From positions 48,954 to 74,772 of the forward strand of contig KN887188.1 of the NCBI GenBank assembly GCA_000934455.1: a stretch of DNA of 25,819 bases, read 5' to 3'. A program made the position numbers and the translations under genes. The DNA is from Apostichopus parvimensis. Lineage: Eukaryota; Echinodermata; Holothuroidea; Aspidochirotida; Stichopodidae. Within the stretch, counting starts at the first letter, position 1, and each line of letters opens with the position of its first letter. This document shows, piece after piece, positions 8,309 to 20,400 of the stretch. The notes under the pieces were generated by a model. The model saw nothing but the letters and a program-made list of their open reading frames with translations, was not told where the DNA came from and searched no databases.

Positions 8309-9144
8309 TTTTCGCTTTGTACAAATTGCAATGTCTATCTTTATATTAGTCTATATCCAAAGTTGTTCTTTTCCAATGACATCTCTTATCTGAACGAAAA
8401 CAAATAGTTCAATAGTTCAGTATACACATCTGTCTCATTGAATGCGTTGAGTATTCTAGCTGGTACTGTCATAACCGGTCATTAGTCCGATCTGTTATTC
8501 CCGGTACTAACGGGAACAGTTTTATTGTTCTTTTATTGCCACTTGACAAGTTCACTAAGTCATTTTTAAAGTTCACCGCTGTTAGCATTTAGGTTACTTC
8601 TGTAATTTGAAATATAGCATAAAAATAATAACAGTATGTTTGTTCTGTCTTCTTTGAATACCGTATGTAATGCTATGAATGGTTCTTAAGACTCTTGACA
8701 TGTCTAGTGACACGATGGTAATATAAACTGATCATATACTTTGTGTACTGAAATGATAGTGAATAAGACATAGAAGTAAGTAATGTAACACACTATTTTA
8801 TAAAGTCAGTATAGAAGATTATCACATCAAGAATAATATTATGGTTGTTCAACTCGAAAAAGAAGAGTTTAAGGAACTATAGTCCACCTGGATGGGGTAG
8901 GAATATATATATAAAAAAAAGGAGTTAACACAACAATTTGGTGTTATCCTATTGACCGTTGCCAGGGCTATACAGGAAAATTATCTGAAGAGGACGAAAT
9001 TGGACAACGGAATGAAATTGGACAACGGACTTTTTCCGCAACGGCAACCTACATTTCCACGATGGCAACTAAGTTTCCTCGCAAGTTTCTGCTACTTCAA
9101 CTACATAAATACAGTACAAACGGCCCGCCATACATAAGGGTTAA

Positions 9145-9692
9145 AAGAATAGTCCAAGTTTTCATATGTTAAAGAGAAACATAATCTAAGCATTCTGGTG
9201 TAATTTGGATTCCTATGTTTTTGAGATAGTGGCAGTACAAGTTGCCACCTTTGTACCAAAAGTGAACTTGGAGCAAACAGGTGTGACGTCACTGTTGCAC
9301 ACTGAAAAATAATATATTGTTTTTCTTTCAAATTAATGTCCAATTTTATACTCCACAATTGGATGCATCCATTATGTGAATGTACCATAGGTATTGGTAT
9401 TTTATAAAACTTCACATCCTCTTTAGACAAACTAGCAACCCTATTCAATCCAAGGTCAAATCAATAGACTGAAAAATAAAGAAAAAACAAAACATTATTT
9501 GTCAGTGCGCAACTATGACATCACATGTCCCCAGTTAGCTAAAAGGTTAACTTTTGGTAGAATATCAGATAACTTCAACTGTCAATATCTCACAAACGGT
9601 ACTTATAGTAATTGAATGCAAATTTCACCAGAATGCTTAGATTATGATCCTCTGTAACATATCAAAAAGAAATTTTGACCTGGACTATTCTT
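9145..9692. mobile_element. MITE of about 548 bp flanked by TTAA
   Basis: The ends are inverted: AAGAATAGTCC at 9145 and its complement GGACTATTCTT ending at 9692, each flanked by TTAA (9141-9144, 9693-9696). The inverted similarity continues inward for about 80 bp, including CATAATCTAAGCATTCTGGTG and its complement near 9630-9655. TTAA is the piggyBac-type target site, but the ends do not resemble the usual piggyBac termini, so the superfamily is open. It has no coding capacity. Confidence 0.75.
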
Positions 9693-9696
9693 TTAA

Positions 9697-10366
9697 GAAG
9701 CGGTTAAGTCATATGCGGTGGTTTTACTATGAATAAGCGATTTCGTAATATCTCCTATGCTCCTTTTGTTCATGGACCATGGAAAAGGAAAATAAAAAGA
9801 AGTGATGTTGACATCTCAACGTTACTGTAGTTAGTTCAAGTTACAGAACCTCATTCATAGTCAATTGCAATACAAATTAAAAATGAGCACTTTGTCCGTA
9901 CAAAGCCTATAGAAACATCTCAACCCTCGGATTCTGGTACAGTTTCCAGCTTGTTTCGAAGTCAATAATATCTTTGTTGCGCTAGAGTATAAGTCAATAG
10001 TACACGAGCATTTTTGAAAGAAATGAAATTCATTTTAATGTAATATTCAACATTGTCTTTGTATGGCAGCAGAGTTGACGGATCCATTCCAGTCTAACGA
10101 CCACGTTCAACTAGAATTATTTCCAATGCTTCTGCAATATCTTGCAACCCTCTCGTAAACATCCCACAGCGAGGCGGTTAGATTTACGAAAATACCTTGG
10201 TGACTCAACTATATAAGTCTCAAGGCTGCCCCATTTCCCCTTTACCTACTCATACGCAGATTAGTTATTGATCGATCTATTAATCAGCTGGTATAATAAA
10301 TCGGTATTCGTAAGAGTGGCGAGTTTCCCCCAAATTTACAAATCAATTGATGATGACACCCTGTAT
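9697..10366. other. Intergenic, nothing recognised
   Basis: AT-rich DNA without a convincing open frame, tRNA or terminal repeat. Confidence 0.4.
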
Positions 10367-10369
10367 AGG

Positions 10370-10735
10370 CAGAGGTGTAGGAGCCCTCACATTGATGGGG
10401 GGGGGGGGGGGGTTCCCCCAAAATATAACCAAAATTTTTCGCGTTCAACAAGTTGATGTACATATCGTGTAGGCATGCATCGGTTATTACATCGCATGCC
10501 AATTACATAAAATCATTTGCCGTGTTATTACCCTTTCATATTAATTATAATTTTTGGGGAAGTCGTTACAATAATAATGATAATAACAATATAAGTTTAA
10601 CCATCGGAAAACACATTGCAATTTATTTTTCTTTCAGTTGGTGCCCGAAAAATTCTCAGCATATTGCCCGAATTTTCACAAAACTATTTGATTGGGAGCT
10701 GCAGCCCCCCCCCCTTCCCCAACCCACCGCCTATT
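10370..10735. mobile_element. Probable non-autonomous element bounded by G and C runs
   Basis: It begins GGTGTAGGAGCCC followed by a run of about 16 G (10398-10413). It ends with GAGCTGCAG followed by a C run (10705-10715) and CCACCGCC. The opposed G and C runs resemble the ends of the hAT-type elements elsewhere in this window, but no clean terminal repeat or target duplication is visible. Confidence 0.4.
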
Positions 10736-10844
10736 TTCAGAATAGGTACCCTTCGAACTAAATCTGTGACTACAAGGTGGACACGACTGACTTTGCGTTC
10801 TGTCATGAATGAATAACTGAGTAAAGATGATTCCTTCATAAAGT

Positions 10845-11090
10845 GGAGGGTTAGCTCAGTGGTTAACGCCGATGCCTTTCAATCATAAGGTCCCCGGTTC
10901 GAGTCACTCCAAGATTAATGTATGTCGTCCAGTTACAGAGTTGTTGACAATTGACAATTCATAATCATGGACGTGAAATATGAATGTAAGAGACTGGCTT
11001 CGGTCAGCTTGCGGCATTGATACGCTAATGGTGGCTTCTTCGCGAGTTTCTGCTTGCAGGAGGATCTAAAATACATACATACATACATAA
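10845..11090 (+). mobile_element. tRNA-derived SINE
   Basis: The head is tRNA-like: A box TAGCTCAGTGG at 10852-10862 and B box GGTTCGAGTC at 10896-10905. Acceptor-stem pairing is partial (GGAG with CTCC). An unrelated body of about 150 bp follows, and the element ends in an (ATAC)n tail at 11070-11090. Such a head-body-tail layout is that of a tRNA-type SINE, transcribed by RNA polymerase III from its internal boxes. It lies about 270 bp before the wdr77 start codon. Confidence 0.75.
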
Positions 11091-11357
11091 ACAAGGAAAC
11101 CACTTTTCATCTGGTTAGACTGGTTAGCAAGCAAATTTAAATGCCTCCTCAACACAAACCTGAAACTTCCTGTTTCAATAGATATGTCGACGCTCTGTGG
11201 TGCCAACATATAATATTATGTGCAATAAGAAGTTTGAATATTCAACAGCGCATTTTGCCTAGTTTGTAGCACATCAAAACCGCACGTGCAATTTCAGAGA
11301 GAAGAACTAAGTTCCACAAATAATTTTACTCTTGCGTCTCTTCTCCTACTCTTCGAG
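11091..11357 (+). promoter_or_regulatory. Presumed wdr77 promoter and 5' UTR
   Basis: Region between the SINE and the ATG. A palindromic E-box CACGTG sits at 11283-11288, about 70 bases before the start codon. A pyrimidine-rich tract (TCTCTTCTCCTACTCTTC) lies just upstream of it. No TATA box is evident at a useful distance, as is usual for housekeeping genes. The transcription start is not determined. Confidence 0.35.
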
Positions 11358-11427
11358 ATGACGGCGGATAACAATATAATTCCTACGTCTATGGAAAACT
11401 ACATTGAGTCCATTCAACACAATCGAG
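11358..11427 (+). CDS. wdr77: wdr77 exon 1
   Basis: Codes residues 1-23 and leaves in phase 1 (CGAG|GTAATT). The start is the first in-frame ATG. A second Met at residue 12 (MENYIESIQ) aligns with human Met27 (MERQLEAAR), so initiation there is a possible alternative. Confidence 0.8.
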
Positions 11428-14400
11428 GTAATTTTGGATAGTAATTTCATGAAAATATCCCTTCGTACAGTAGTTATCGATCATCATGTCTCGCCTATCG
11501 CTTGTAAGTTGTATTGTGATTGGCCGGCCTATCGACGTTTAGTAACGTAAGGCCTAGGCTACAGTATGTCCACTTGCCAAGCATTTGCCGTTGTGGGAAC
11601 TCCACAGAATTAGACAAATGTAGACAATAATCTAGCCTAGGCCTTTATTGCGACTCGGTTAGCCTAGGCCTATAGGGTAAAATCCATAGCTAATTACATC
11701 TATGGTAAGCTTGTAAGTTGTAGGTTCCAGTGCCATTCCGGGATAGGTACATAGGGCCTACAGCCATACCTTTCCGCCATAGGTTTCCAATCCTGTCCGC
11801 CATGGCAGAAAGGCTCAAAGTCTCAAACCCTATGGTGGAAAGGCACATATTAGAAATGGATATTCCAGAGGGGTGTATCATTGAAACTTTATTTGATTGG
11901 CGTGGAAGGATAGGTAAACCGTCTTCAAATGTGATGGTTTGCTAGATAGACTGAATTGTAGTTAAGACAAGATTGGGGTATAGATGTACACAGTCTGTAA
12001 TGTAGCATGGACATGGACAATTCCGGACACCTAAGCCTTAAAACACCCCAAAACTATATCTTCTGGTATAAATCACCTGAAAATATACTTGATATGGTGG
12101 GAGAAGTGTGTTATATTACGATACACGGCCAAACTTTCTTTCCTGCAAACTGTTTTCACGTTGTATTCCAAGAAGATTCTTGTGATTGTGGAACTGGTAT
12201 TTCTTTGCTAGAATATTGCTAATTTTCGGACACACAGTCCCACAGTGTGGCGCTGGTGATAAAATTGGTGGCGCAGTTGCTCTTTCAGTAATTATAACAG
12301 ACTTCATAGATCTCCGTCGTTTTATTGACAAATATGTAAGTATTTACTTGCACACGGGTCATTTCGTACTTTTTGGTGAAATTTGGCTCTTCCTGTAGGT
12401 TGTCATGGTGAAATCGTGCATTTCTTAGGGGTGTCCGAAATTGGCAGTGTTCCGAAATTAGCAATACTGACTATACATGTTGATTGAATAGTTTTAATTG
12501 TAAGTTCGTAATCTTGAGTTAATAACCTGTCTTCAAATATAGCCTATAATGGTAGGTTGAATAAATCAAATTAATTTAGGTTGATTGTTTATTAAAAAGA
12601 CCGATTCTGATTGTCGATTTGAATGACTGATTTTGTGGATTTTGCGGGCCTTAAGGCAGTGTGAAGCAGAGCAATATACAGTGCATATATAGGCCTGCAG
12701 TGCACCCACAATACATGTGCTCTTTTGCCATACAAACGTGCTTCACCGCCATTGGGGTAACGAGACGGAATGGCACTTTTTTATGGCAGAAAGAGCACAT
12801 TTTCTATGGCAGAATGTACAGATGGCAGAATGACACAGCCCCCAAGCTAGTAAACTCCAAATATTAGGAGTTTGTCCATTGTTCAGGACTACCAAATTAC
12901 TCGAAATAGGCCTAGGCTAGACTAGAGATCACATAGTTGTCGAACCAGCCTAGCCAGTATTAACACTAGTGTCAGTAGGCCTAGGTTTACTAGTAATACT
13001 AATATCACTTGATAGTATTACTACTTACTAACTAGTATCACTGCAATCTAGACTAGTACTGGTGTCCAGATGTTACTAAGTTTAGGGGCAGTCGCTGGAA
13101 TTCATCTTAAAATTTGAAAAGGGGTAGCATAATTTCTATTTTATCTCTGTAGCATCCTGTTTGTAAAGACAGCTTGAACCTAAATAAGCTTTGATTATAA
13201 TTGACTATGTTACATAGCCTGAAATTCACATGAAAAGCATCAAGTTGCACCAAGTGATGAATAATCAGACTTCCAATCATTCTATTTGGCATTGTATTTT
13301 TACCTTGATCAAATATTTGCTTCTGGTTGAGGTGTTTTAAACTTGGGCATATCCTTGCAGCATAGAACCACCAAAATATGTACACTGTGATCCTGGAAAT
13401 GCCACCATGACTAATAGATGCGTATACAATGTAGCTACTGACCAAGTTATGTCAACATGAAGGGGAACGGGGGAGGAGGGGGGGGGGAGACTCAACATCA
13501 GTATCTTTTCCAGGATTTCCTTGAACATGATGGTCATCTTATAGTAGGGCTTAGTCCTAGCCTATAGCAATTACTGTAGGTTAGCCTAGGCAGAGCTACT
13601 GTAGCGGATGCTTAGCCCTACTATACAGTATTACAATGGACTTAGATCATGTACAAAGAATTGGGCATAAGTAATGTTGCATGATTGGGTCAATTCTGTA
13701 TAACCTTACCCAAGTGGCTGTCAAAGTTGTAACCAAGGTGAAAACCTTGTCAAATTGTAAACATAAGTATTTAAAATTGGTGTTTCAAGTTTTGTTCATG
13801 AATATTAGAAGTAGGCCTAGGCCCTAGACTAGAATATTTTCTGTTGATATGGCAAGTTTCTGCCGCACAATGGGTTATCTTCAGAAATTACTGAATTGAT
13901 TCAGATTCACAGGGCAAGTCTATGATCATTAGGATACTGGTTGAAATCCTGTTCTAGCCAAAAGTAGCTAAAGTTGTTTTTTGTCAAACACTTTTCTGCA
14001 GGCTGTCAGAAGTTCTGCAAAATGTTGCTGTCTCATCGTTACTGTTAATGGTTCTTATTCTTGCTTACGTATGCAGCTTACACAGATAGGTATAAAAGGG
14101 AAGCCTCTTTTACAAGAAAATCTATTTGAATATTATTATTTGAGTGGCATCCTCATTTTAGTGGATTGTCATTACTGTATGAGAAAACCGTCTTTAGAAA
14201 TCTAGCTTGATTGTTTGACTACTTTACCTACAGTACATATATATGCCTAAGTTCTGAATTATTACTTTTTGAATAATTTTCATTGATTATAATTTTCACA
14301 GATGGATCCATCATCCTAGGAGCATCTGGGCTTACTGGTAGGACCTGGGCCGGATCTCTCTGGTTCTACGAGGATCCTGCCAATGCCCCTGATGTCGATA

Positions 14401-17400
14401 AATGCAGCGCTGGCGTGCAGACCAAGGCCGGCATAACAGAAGTACAGTGGATAGATGAAAGCAGAATTGCGGTCGGCTCAGATACAGGTACGTTAGTGTA
14501 AAAACATAGATTGATATGAGCAGTGTCGTCACACACTATATTCATTTATCTGTCGGAAGTGGGCAAGGTACTTTATCTCCAAATTGCATCTCTCCACCCA
14601 GGTGTATAACTGGGGACCAGCTGTGAGATACTGTTAACTGTCAGTTGGGCACTGTTCAGCTGCTGCCATGTGGAGGGATTGTCTCTTTGTTAGACAGGTT
14701 ATCATTGACCAGGGTAATATTGTGATGCACAGTTGAACACCGTTATCGGTGGATCAGTCTACGCTATATAAATCTAATTATTATAATTGCTATATGACAT
14801 GTCCATACAGTACTTAACACTATAGCTGCTGGTTCTTAACCCACTATATAATGGACTTATTAAGGTACAAGATTTTAGTTTGTATGCTCTGAATTCTGTT
14901 TCTTGTGAGACACTATCATCATTCGTGTAAACAAATTACAGTACTTTATATACACAGATAGTGTATGCATTGCGTTGGGACACAAACATTTCACACTTAT
15001 GTAGAGGTAAAGTTTTAACGTGACAGGTAGTTGAGAAGGACATGGGGAGAAGTGTTCACCTACAGTATCACAATATGTGACCCTTCCGTAAAAAGGTAAC
15101 AATCAAAAATCATTTTTTGCTCAGTGTATCAGATTATGAAGTTTTTCTTTCTTCTTACACATCTCTGCAAATATCATCCCTTTTGCAATTTAGCAATATT
15201 GATTCCATGCGCTGGGTATTGTTGTATTGGGTTTCATTGGCTGTGTTGTATTTCTTCGCAATTAATTTTGATGCTTCTCTCTCTATCCCCTCAGGTGCTA
15301 TTGAGGTTTGGCAACTCATAAACAGCAGGAGTGCATTCCGGAACTTATTTTACCTCTATGAGCATAACAACATTGTTCATTCCATCAGCATTAATTCCAA
15401 CAGAACCAGGATTGTCAGTGGATCAGCAGACTGTCTGTAAGTGTCTCAATCTAATATATTTAAGGTTCAAGGGGAAGGCCAACATTAACTCATCATCCAT
15501 TGGCTAGTGCTGGGAAAGAATTAGTGTTCAAATTGGGTATTTTGCACTTTTGAAGGCTTTGAAAGTTCCCTTAATACAAACTTATATGGTAACTGTTTAC
15601 AAAAACTGCTATACATCTTTGCACTTGTAGCACAAGTTGCCCACTTTGCTAGTGCCTTAGAGATGCCAGCAATGAACAACATCCGTCCCATGGCTGACAA
15701 AATTATACTCCATGTGAGAGCTATCACAGTTTTCATGTTTCGTCGCAAATAGAGCTCAACAGAGTCTCAACATTACATCATAGAGCCCAGGCGCGTAGCC
15801 AAGGGGGGGCGAAGGGGGCAGCCGCCCCCCCCCCTTGAGCATATTTTTAAAATTTTTTTTTAATGTTTTTATGATATCGCTAGTAATTTCAAAAGAAAAA
15901 ATGCTAAGATGCAACTTACAAGGCCTGGGAAGTGCCATTTCCAGCGATCTGGGAGGCATTTTCAGCAAAAATTTTCTTGTACGCTTCGCGCCAACCCATG
16001 GTGGTGCTACGCTTAGATAGTGTGCAATGCCGTATCTACGGCTCTGAAAATTTTTCTACATTTTCGCCCCCCCCTTGGCAAATTCCTGGCTACGCGCCTG
16101 ATAGAGCCACAATGAATGAAATTATAATTGTTGTCTTGATTTCTCACAACATTTTGTTTCCCATATTAAAGATGAGTTTTGCAAATGCTAATTTAGCAAT
16201 ATATCCTAAACCATTGAAGTTTTGATTGTGATACTACATTGCTATTGGTATCACTTTCAACACTTGTGTATTGTGGACCTTAAAATATGAAAAGACAACC
16301 AAAGGTCAAACGTTTCACCTCCATGTGGCAGAATGACATCACAGATTAAGAAGGTGACAGCTCCGGACCCATGGCACGACCTTTGAACCACAATATCTCT
16401 CAAACAGAACAAGATCTTCCTCAGATATTTAGTCATCACAAACAGATTTAAGGCAGTTCCGTAAACTGTACAACCTTTTATTATGAAACAAAAATTAAAA
16501 AACGTTAAATCATTACAAGTAGAGTATCACATGAAAGCTAAAACTATGTCATTTCGTAATATGTAGCTAAGTTTTTCAGAAATGATTGGGTTCATGCAGG
16601 TAAAGGTGTGTATTAAGTCAATAGAAAAAATCTCAAATTTGCTTTGACATTATATAAATTAAAGAAATGAATTTTTCTGGAGAAAGTCTCCAGATTTGAT
16701 ATCCTTTGGTGGATGAACATTAAGTGAGTCGGTATGATAACGCTGATGTTGTAAATGTTTGGACCTTTAACAAAGCATGTAATCAGTATAATGACCCTGT
16801 TTGGTATACTAACTTAAGAGTAACTTGTATTTTCCTACTTTAAGACCATCTCTCTCTTTTGTTTTACCCCCTTTTCAGGGTGAAAATTTGGGATTTAAGC
16901 CAGCAGAGTTCAATATCAACATTCAAAGGCCACACCTCTAAGGTCACATGTGTTGCTTGCAGTCCCAATGAGTTAGACGTTTTCCTCTCATGTTCGCAGG
17001 TAAACAGCAAATCTATCGAGGAATGTCAAGTAGTGCAAAGAAGAAAGAAATTTATTTAGAATATCCGTATAGCCCTCTATCTGTGAGGAGGCATTGCTAA
17101 AGAAAATTTGTTTGATTCAAAAGTAATCCCTAAGCCTACCCCACATAAGTGTACTGTATGTAGCAAATGTATTTTGCGCACAGTTGTTGCGAAGAGTCTA
17201 GCTAAGAAATACTCAATTATTGTGGCTGGTGTAGCCACCCACATCGACATTTTGGGTAGAGACCGTGAAAGGAAAAGGATTGATATTTGTTAAGAAATTG
17301 GAAAGATCCTTGTGATGGTACAGTGTTAACTATCTCTATCTATTGTGACTTTAGTGCCCAAACCTTTCGAACACAATTTATGGTTTCTGTTCTGTGGGAT

Positions 17401-20400
17401 TTTTGGTGAAGAGAATTCACAGTGGACATGTAATCAGCTGTTTGCTAAGTGTTTGATTGGCAAAAAACAAGAAGTAGTTAACTTCTGTAAATGTATTTTG
17501 AACTCAAGTCTTTAGTTCAAGATAGCTTTACTACAGTCATAAATCAGTCCTGCTCTTACAAGATTGTGTTTTGTGTTTTAACAGGATGGTAGTATTTTAT
17601 TATGGGACACAAGGAAATCTTACCCAGCAAGGAAACTGACCAGGGTACCGGGGTCATCACTACCCACCTGTGTCACCTGGAAACCTGGAGAAACTCATGT
17701 ATTTGCTTCTGGTGAGTATCAGACAATTTGGTTGAAAGATAACCTCTGTTTATTTATTAATTCGTTTCTACTTGCCTGCCTTCTCACAATAACTGTACAG
17801 ACAATCGCTGGAATGCTGTTGATGTGGGGAGACAGGTAAGTTTGACAAATATGACACATTACCCACCTGTGCCACCTGGATAATCTCATGTATTTGCCTC
17901 TGGTAAGTATCAGACAATTTAGTTGAAAGATAGCCACTTTATTTATTAATTTATTTCCATTTTATTGCTGGAATGCTGTTGATGTGGGATCAAGTTGTTG
18001 GTTTTGTTTCCATGTTTGATTCTGTTTTTCTAGATCATATTATACTAGGAATGGAAAGGTCATAAATGTTAAATGTTACCCTGCATCTGACAAAGGAATG
18101 TTTCACCATATGTGATGATAAAGACAACGTACATTTAATCGATGATCATTTCCTGCAGGGTAGAATTGTGTATTCAGCTGTAATTAGTGTATCCATTAGC
18201 AATTACATCTTAAGTCTCTGTGTGTTAGATATTCACAGAAATGCAGTACAGTGATTACTATCACTCAGTAGCTTGCATTTGGTAAGAATTCTCCACAAAT
18301 AACCATACTTTGTTTTAATAATACCACCCTGGATTCAACTATGAGATATTGATTTGTCAAGGATCCAGGTTGCCGCAAAGGATCACTGGTATCATCTCTC
18401 TTTCTGTCATGCCAGTAAACACAAGAATTCTCTTATCTTCTCACAGGTGATCAAGTTGGTAATTTGATGCTGCAAGATACCAGAGGAGATCTGAATACAA
18501 CCAGCTTGTCTAAACCTCACAGTAGAAGTATTCATAGAGTAGCATTTTCAAATAAAAAGTAAGTTTGAGATTTATTTGAAGAAACATTGTTTCTAGATCT
18601 GACTTGAGTAGTACTTGATAGGTCACAGTACTACACATTGAAGATCACAAGCTCAGAGTAGGGGTATTCCTTTAGTTGATGTACTGTACTGCACTAGAGG
18701 TGACTGGCTAACCACTACCAGCTCGTGTTGAATATTCATAGAGTAGCATTGTTCTCAAGTAAAAAGGAAGTTACACTGAGCAAACACTCAATGTCTATCT
18801 GACATGAATAGTACTAGGTCACATTAGAAGTTTTTCTTTACTGTAATAATAGTAACAATAATAATAATCAGCAGTTATATTTAACAACGCTTCAGCGACC
18901 ACAAATAAGGGAGAAACCAGCAAGGGCTTATGGTTTACAACTAACACGTCGGGTGGCTTCCAATTCAACATTTTATCTCAAATTTTGAATCTCTTTCAAG
19001 TTAGAAAGTCATGTACAGTGGTCATCTAGCATTCAGAATTACTAGCTCACAGTAAGGGTATTCACATAGTAGCTTTAGATCAGATGTATTGTAATGCATG
19101 TGTTATACTAGATGTGACCAGCTAACTACGACAAACTTGTGTTGAGTATTTTTCACAGAGTAGCTTTGTTCTCAAATAAATAATAATTTGATGTGCTGCA
19201 AACACTGTATGGAGATAATGTGAAAATGATTAGCACTACTGTAGGTTCCTCAGCAGACATTTTCCTATATTGTAGCCTTTATGAAGCCTTAATGAACGTT
19301 ACTAGCTCACATTACGTTTATTGACATAGCACTGCTTTCTCTGATGAAAAAAGTAAGATGAAAATGAACTGTGTGCAATACACTAGAAGTGACCTGAACA
19401 CTTCCAGCTGATAGTATTCATAGAGTAGCATTGTTCTTAAATGAACAGTAAGTTGATGTACTGCAAACATTGTATGGAGATGTGACCTGTACACTGCTAA
19501 CTCACAGTCAAACTTACTTAGAGGGCAACATTGAAAGACTAAACTAATAGGCCTGAACAGTACACATTCACAGTATAAGTGTGAGTTCTATACTAATTGG
19601 CCTGAACAGTACACATTCACAGTATAAGGGTGAGTTCTATACTAATAGGCCTGAACAGTACACATTCACAGTATAAGTGTGAGTTCTTTACTAATAGGCC
19701 TGAACAGTACACATTCACAGTATAAGTGTGAGTTCTATACTAATTGGCCTGAACAGTACACATTCACAGTATAAGTGTGAGTTCTATACTAATAGGCCTG
19801 AACAGTACACATTCACAGTATAAGTGTGAGTTCTATACTAATTGGCCTGAACAGTACACATTCACAGTATAAGTGTGAGTTCAATACTAATAGGCCTGAA
19901 CAGTACACATTCACAGTATAAGTGTGAGTTCTATACTAATAGGCCTGAACAGTACACATTCACAGTATAAGTGTGAGTTCTATACTAATAGGCCTGAACA
20001 GTACACATTCACAGTATAAGTGTGAGTTCTATACTACTGAAATAGGCCTGAACAGTACACATTCACAGTATAAGTGTGAGTTCTATACTAATAGGCCTGA
20101 ACAGTACACATTCACAGTATAAATATCCATATTGAAGTATTCAGCATTGTATTACTCTCATACTGTACTTTGACCTGAATTCTACACAATCAAGATACTC
20201 ATATAGATTAGTGTTGAATTACTTACTTTACCTGACTAGTTCAAGGTAGGAAGTGTTCATAAATAATAGCATCATCAGATTACCTAGATACGTAACTTAA
20301 ACAACACCAGCGCACAGTGGACGTAATGATAAAAAGTAGCATTGGATTTACCTGATTACTTTTAAGAAGGGAAAGTAGTAATTATAATTTAGAGCAGCTG

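Larger units (their letters stand above)
5890..9058 (+). repeat. Segmental tandem duplication, right copy
   Basis: Right partner of 1-3180, in the same orientation. It begins CAGTGAATTTGGAGTGTAGA (left copy CAGTGACTTTGGAGTGTAGA). Similarity fades after the GCAACGGCAACCTAC block near 3170 and 9052. Differences include a 1-base deletion and a 138-bp in-frame loss in the exon, an 8-base loss at the C-terminus, and the intron block duplication. Confidence 0.9.
7359..9058 (+). other. 3' flank / presumed 3' UTR of copy B
   Basis: Collinear with 1504-3180. It has no coding content apart from the tail-exon remnant at about 7914-8033. The purine-rich block at 7700-7910 and the hairpin at 7622-7662 are retained. 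Confidence 0.55.
11428..14301 (+). other. wdr77 intron 1
   Basis: Donor GTAATT, acceptor AATTTTCACAG. It holds dispersed repeat copy 2 (11581-12574) with a nested insert. A CTAG/ACTAGT-rich stretch (about 12900-13070) and several AGGCCTAGG palindromes follow. No further exon is needed to keep the frame. Confidence 0.8.

Noticed and set aside
10845-10915. Functional tRNA gene
   Set aside because: A and B boxes are good, but the acceptor stem has mismatches and the sequence runs directly into a SINE body with an ATAC tail.
12007-12222. 71-codon open frame in the nested insert
   Set aside because: It lies inside a repeat with inverted ends, shows no transposase motif and has no homologous codon pattern.
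17108-17293. Small open frame in wdr77 intron 4
   Set aside because: No start, splice or domain support, and wdr77 exons 4 and 5 join perfectly without it.
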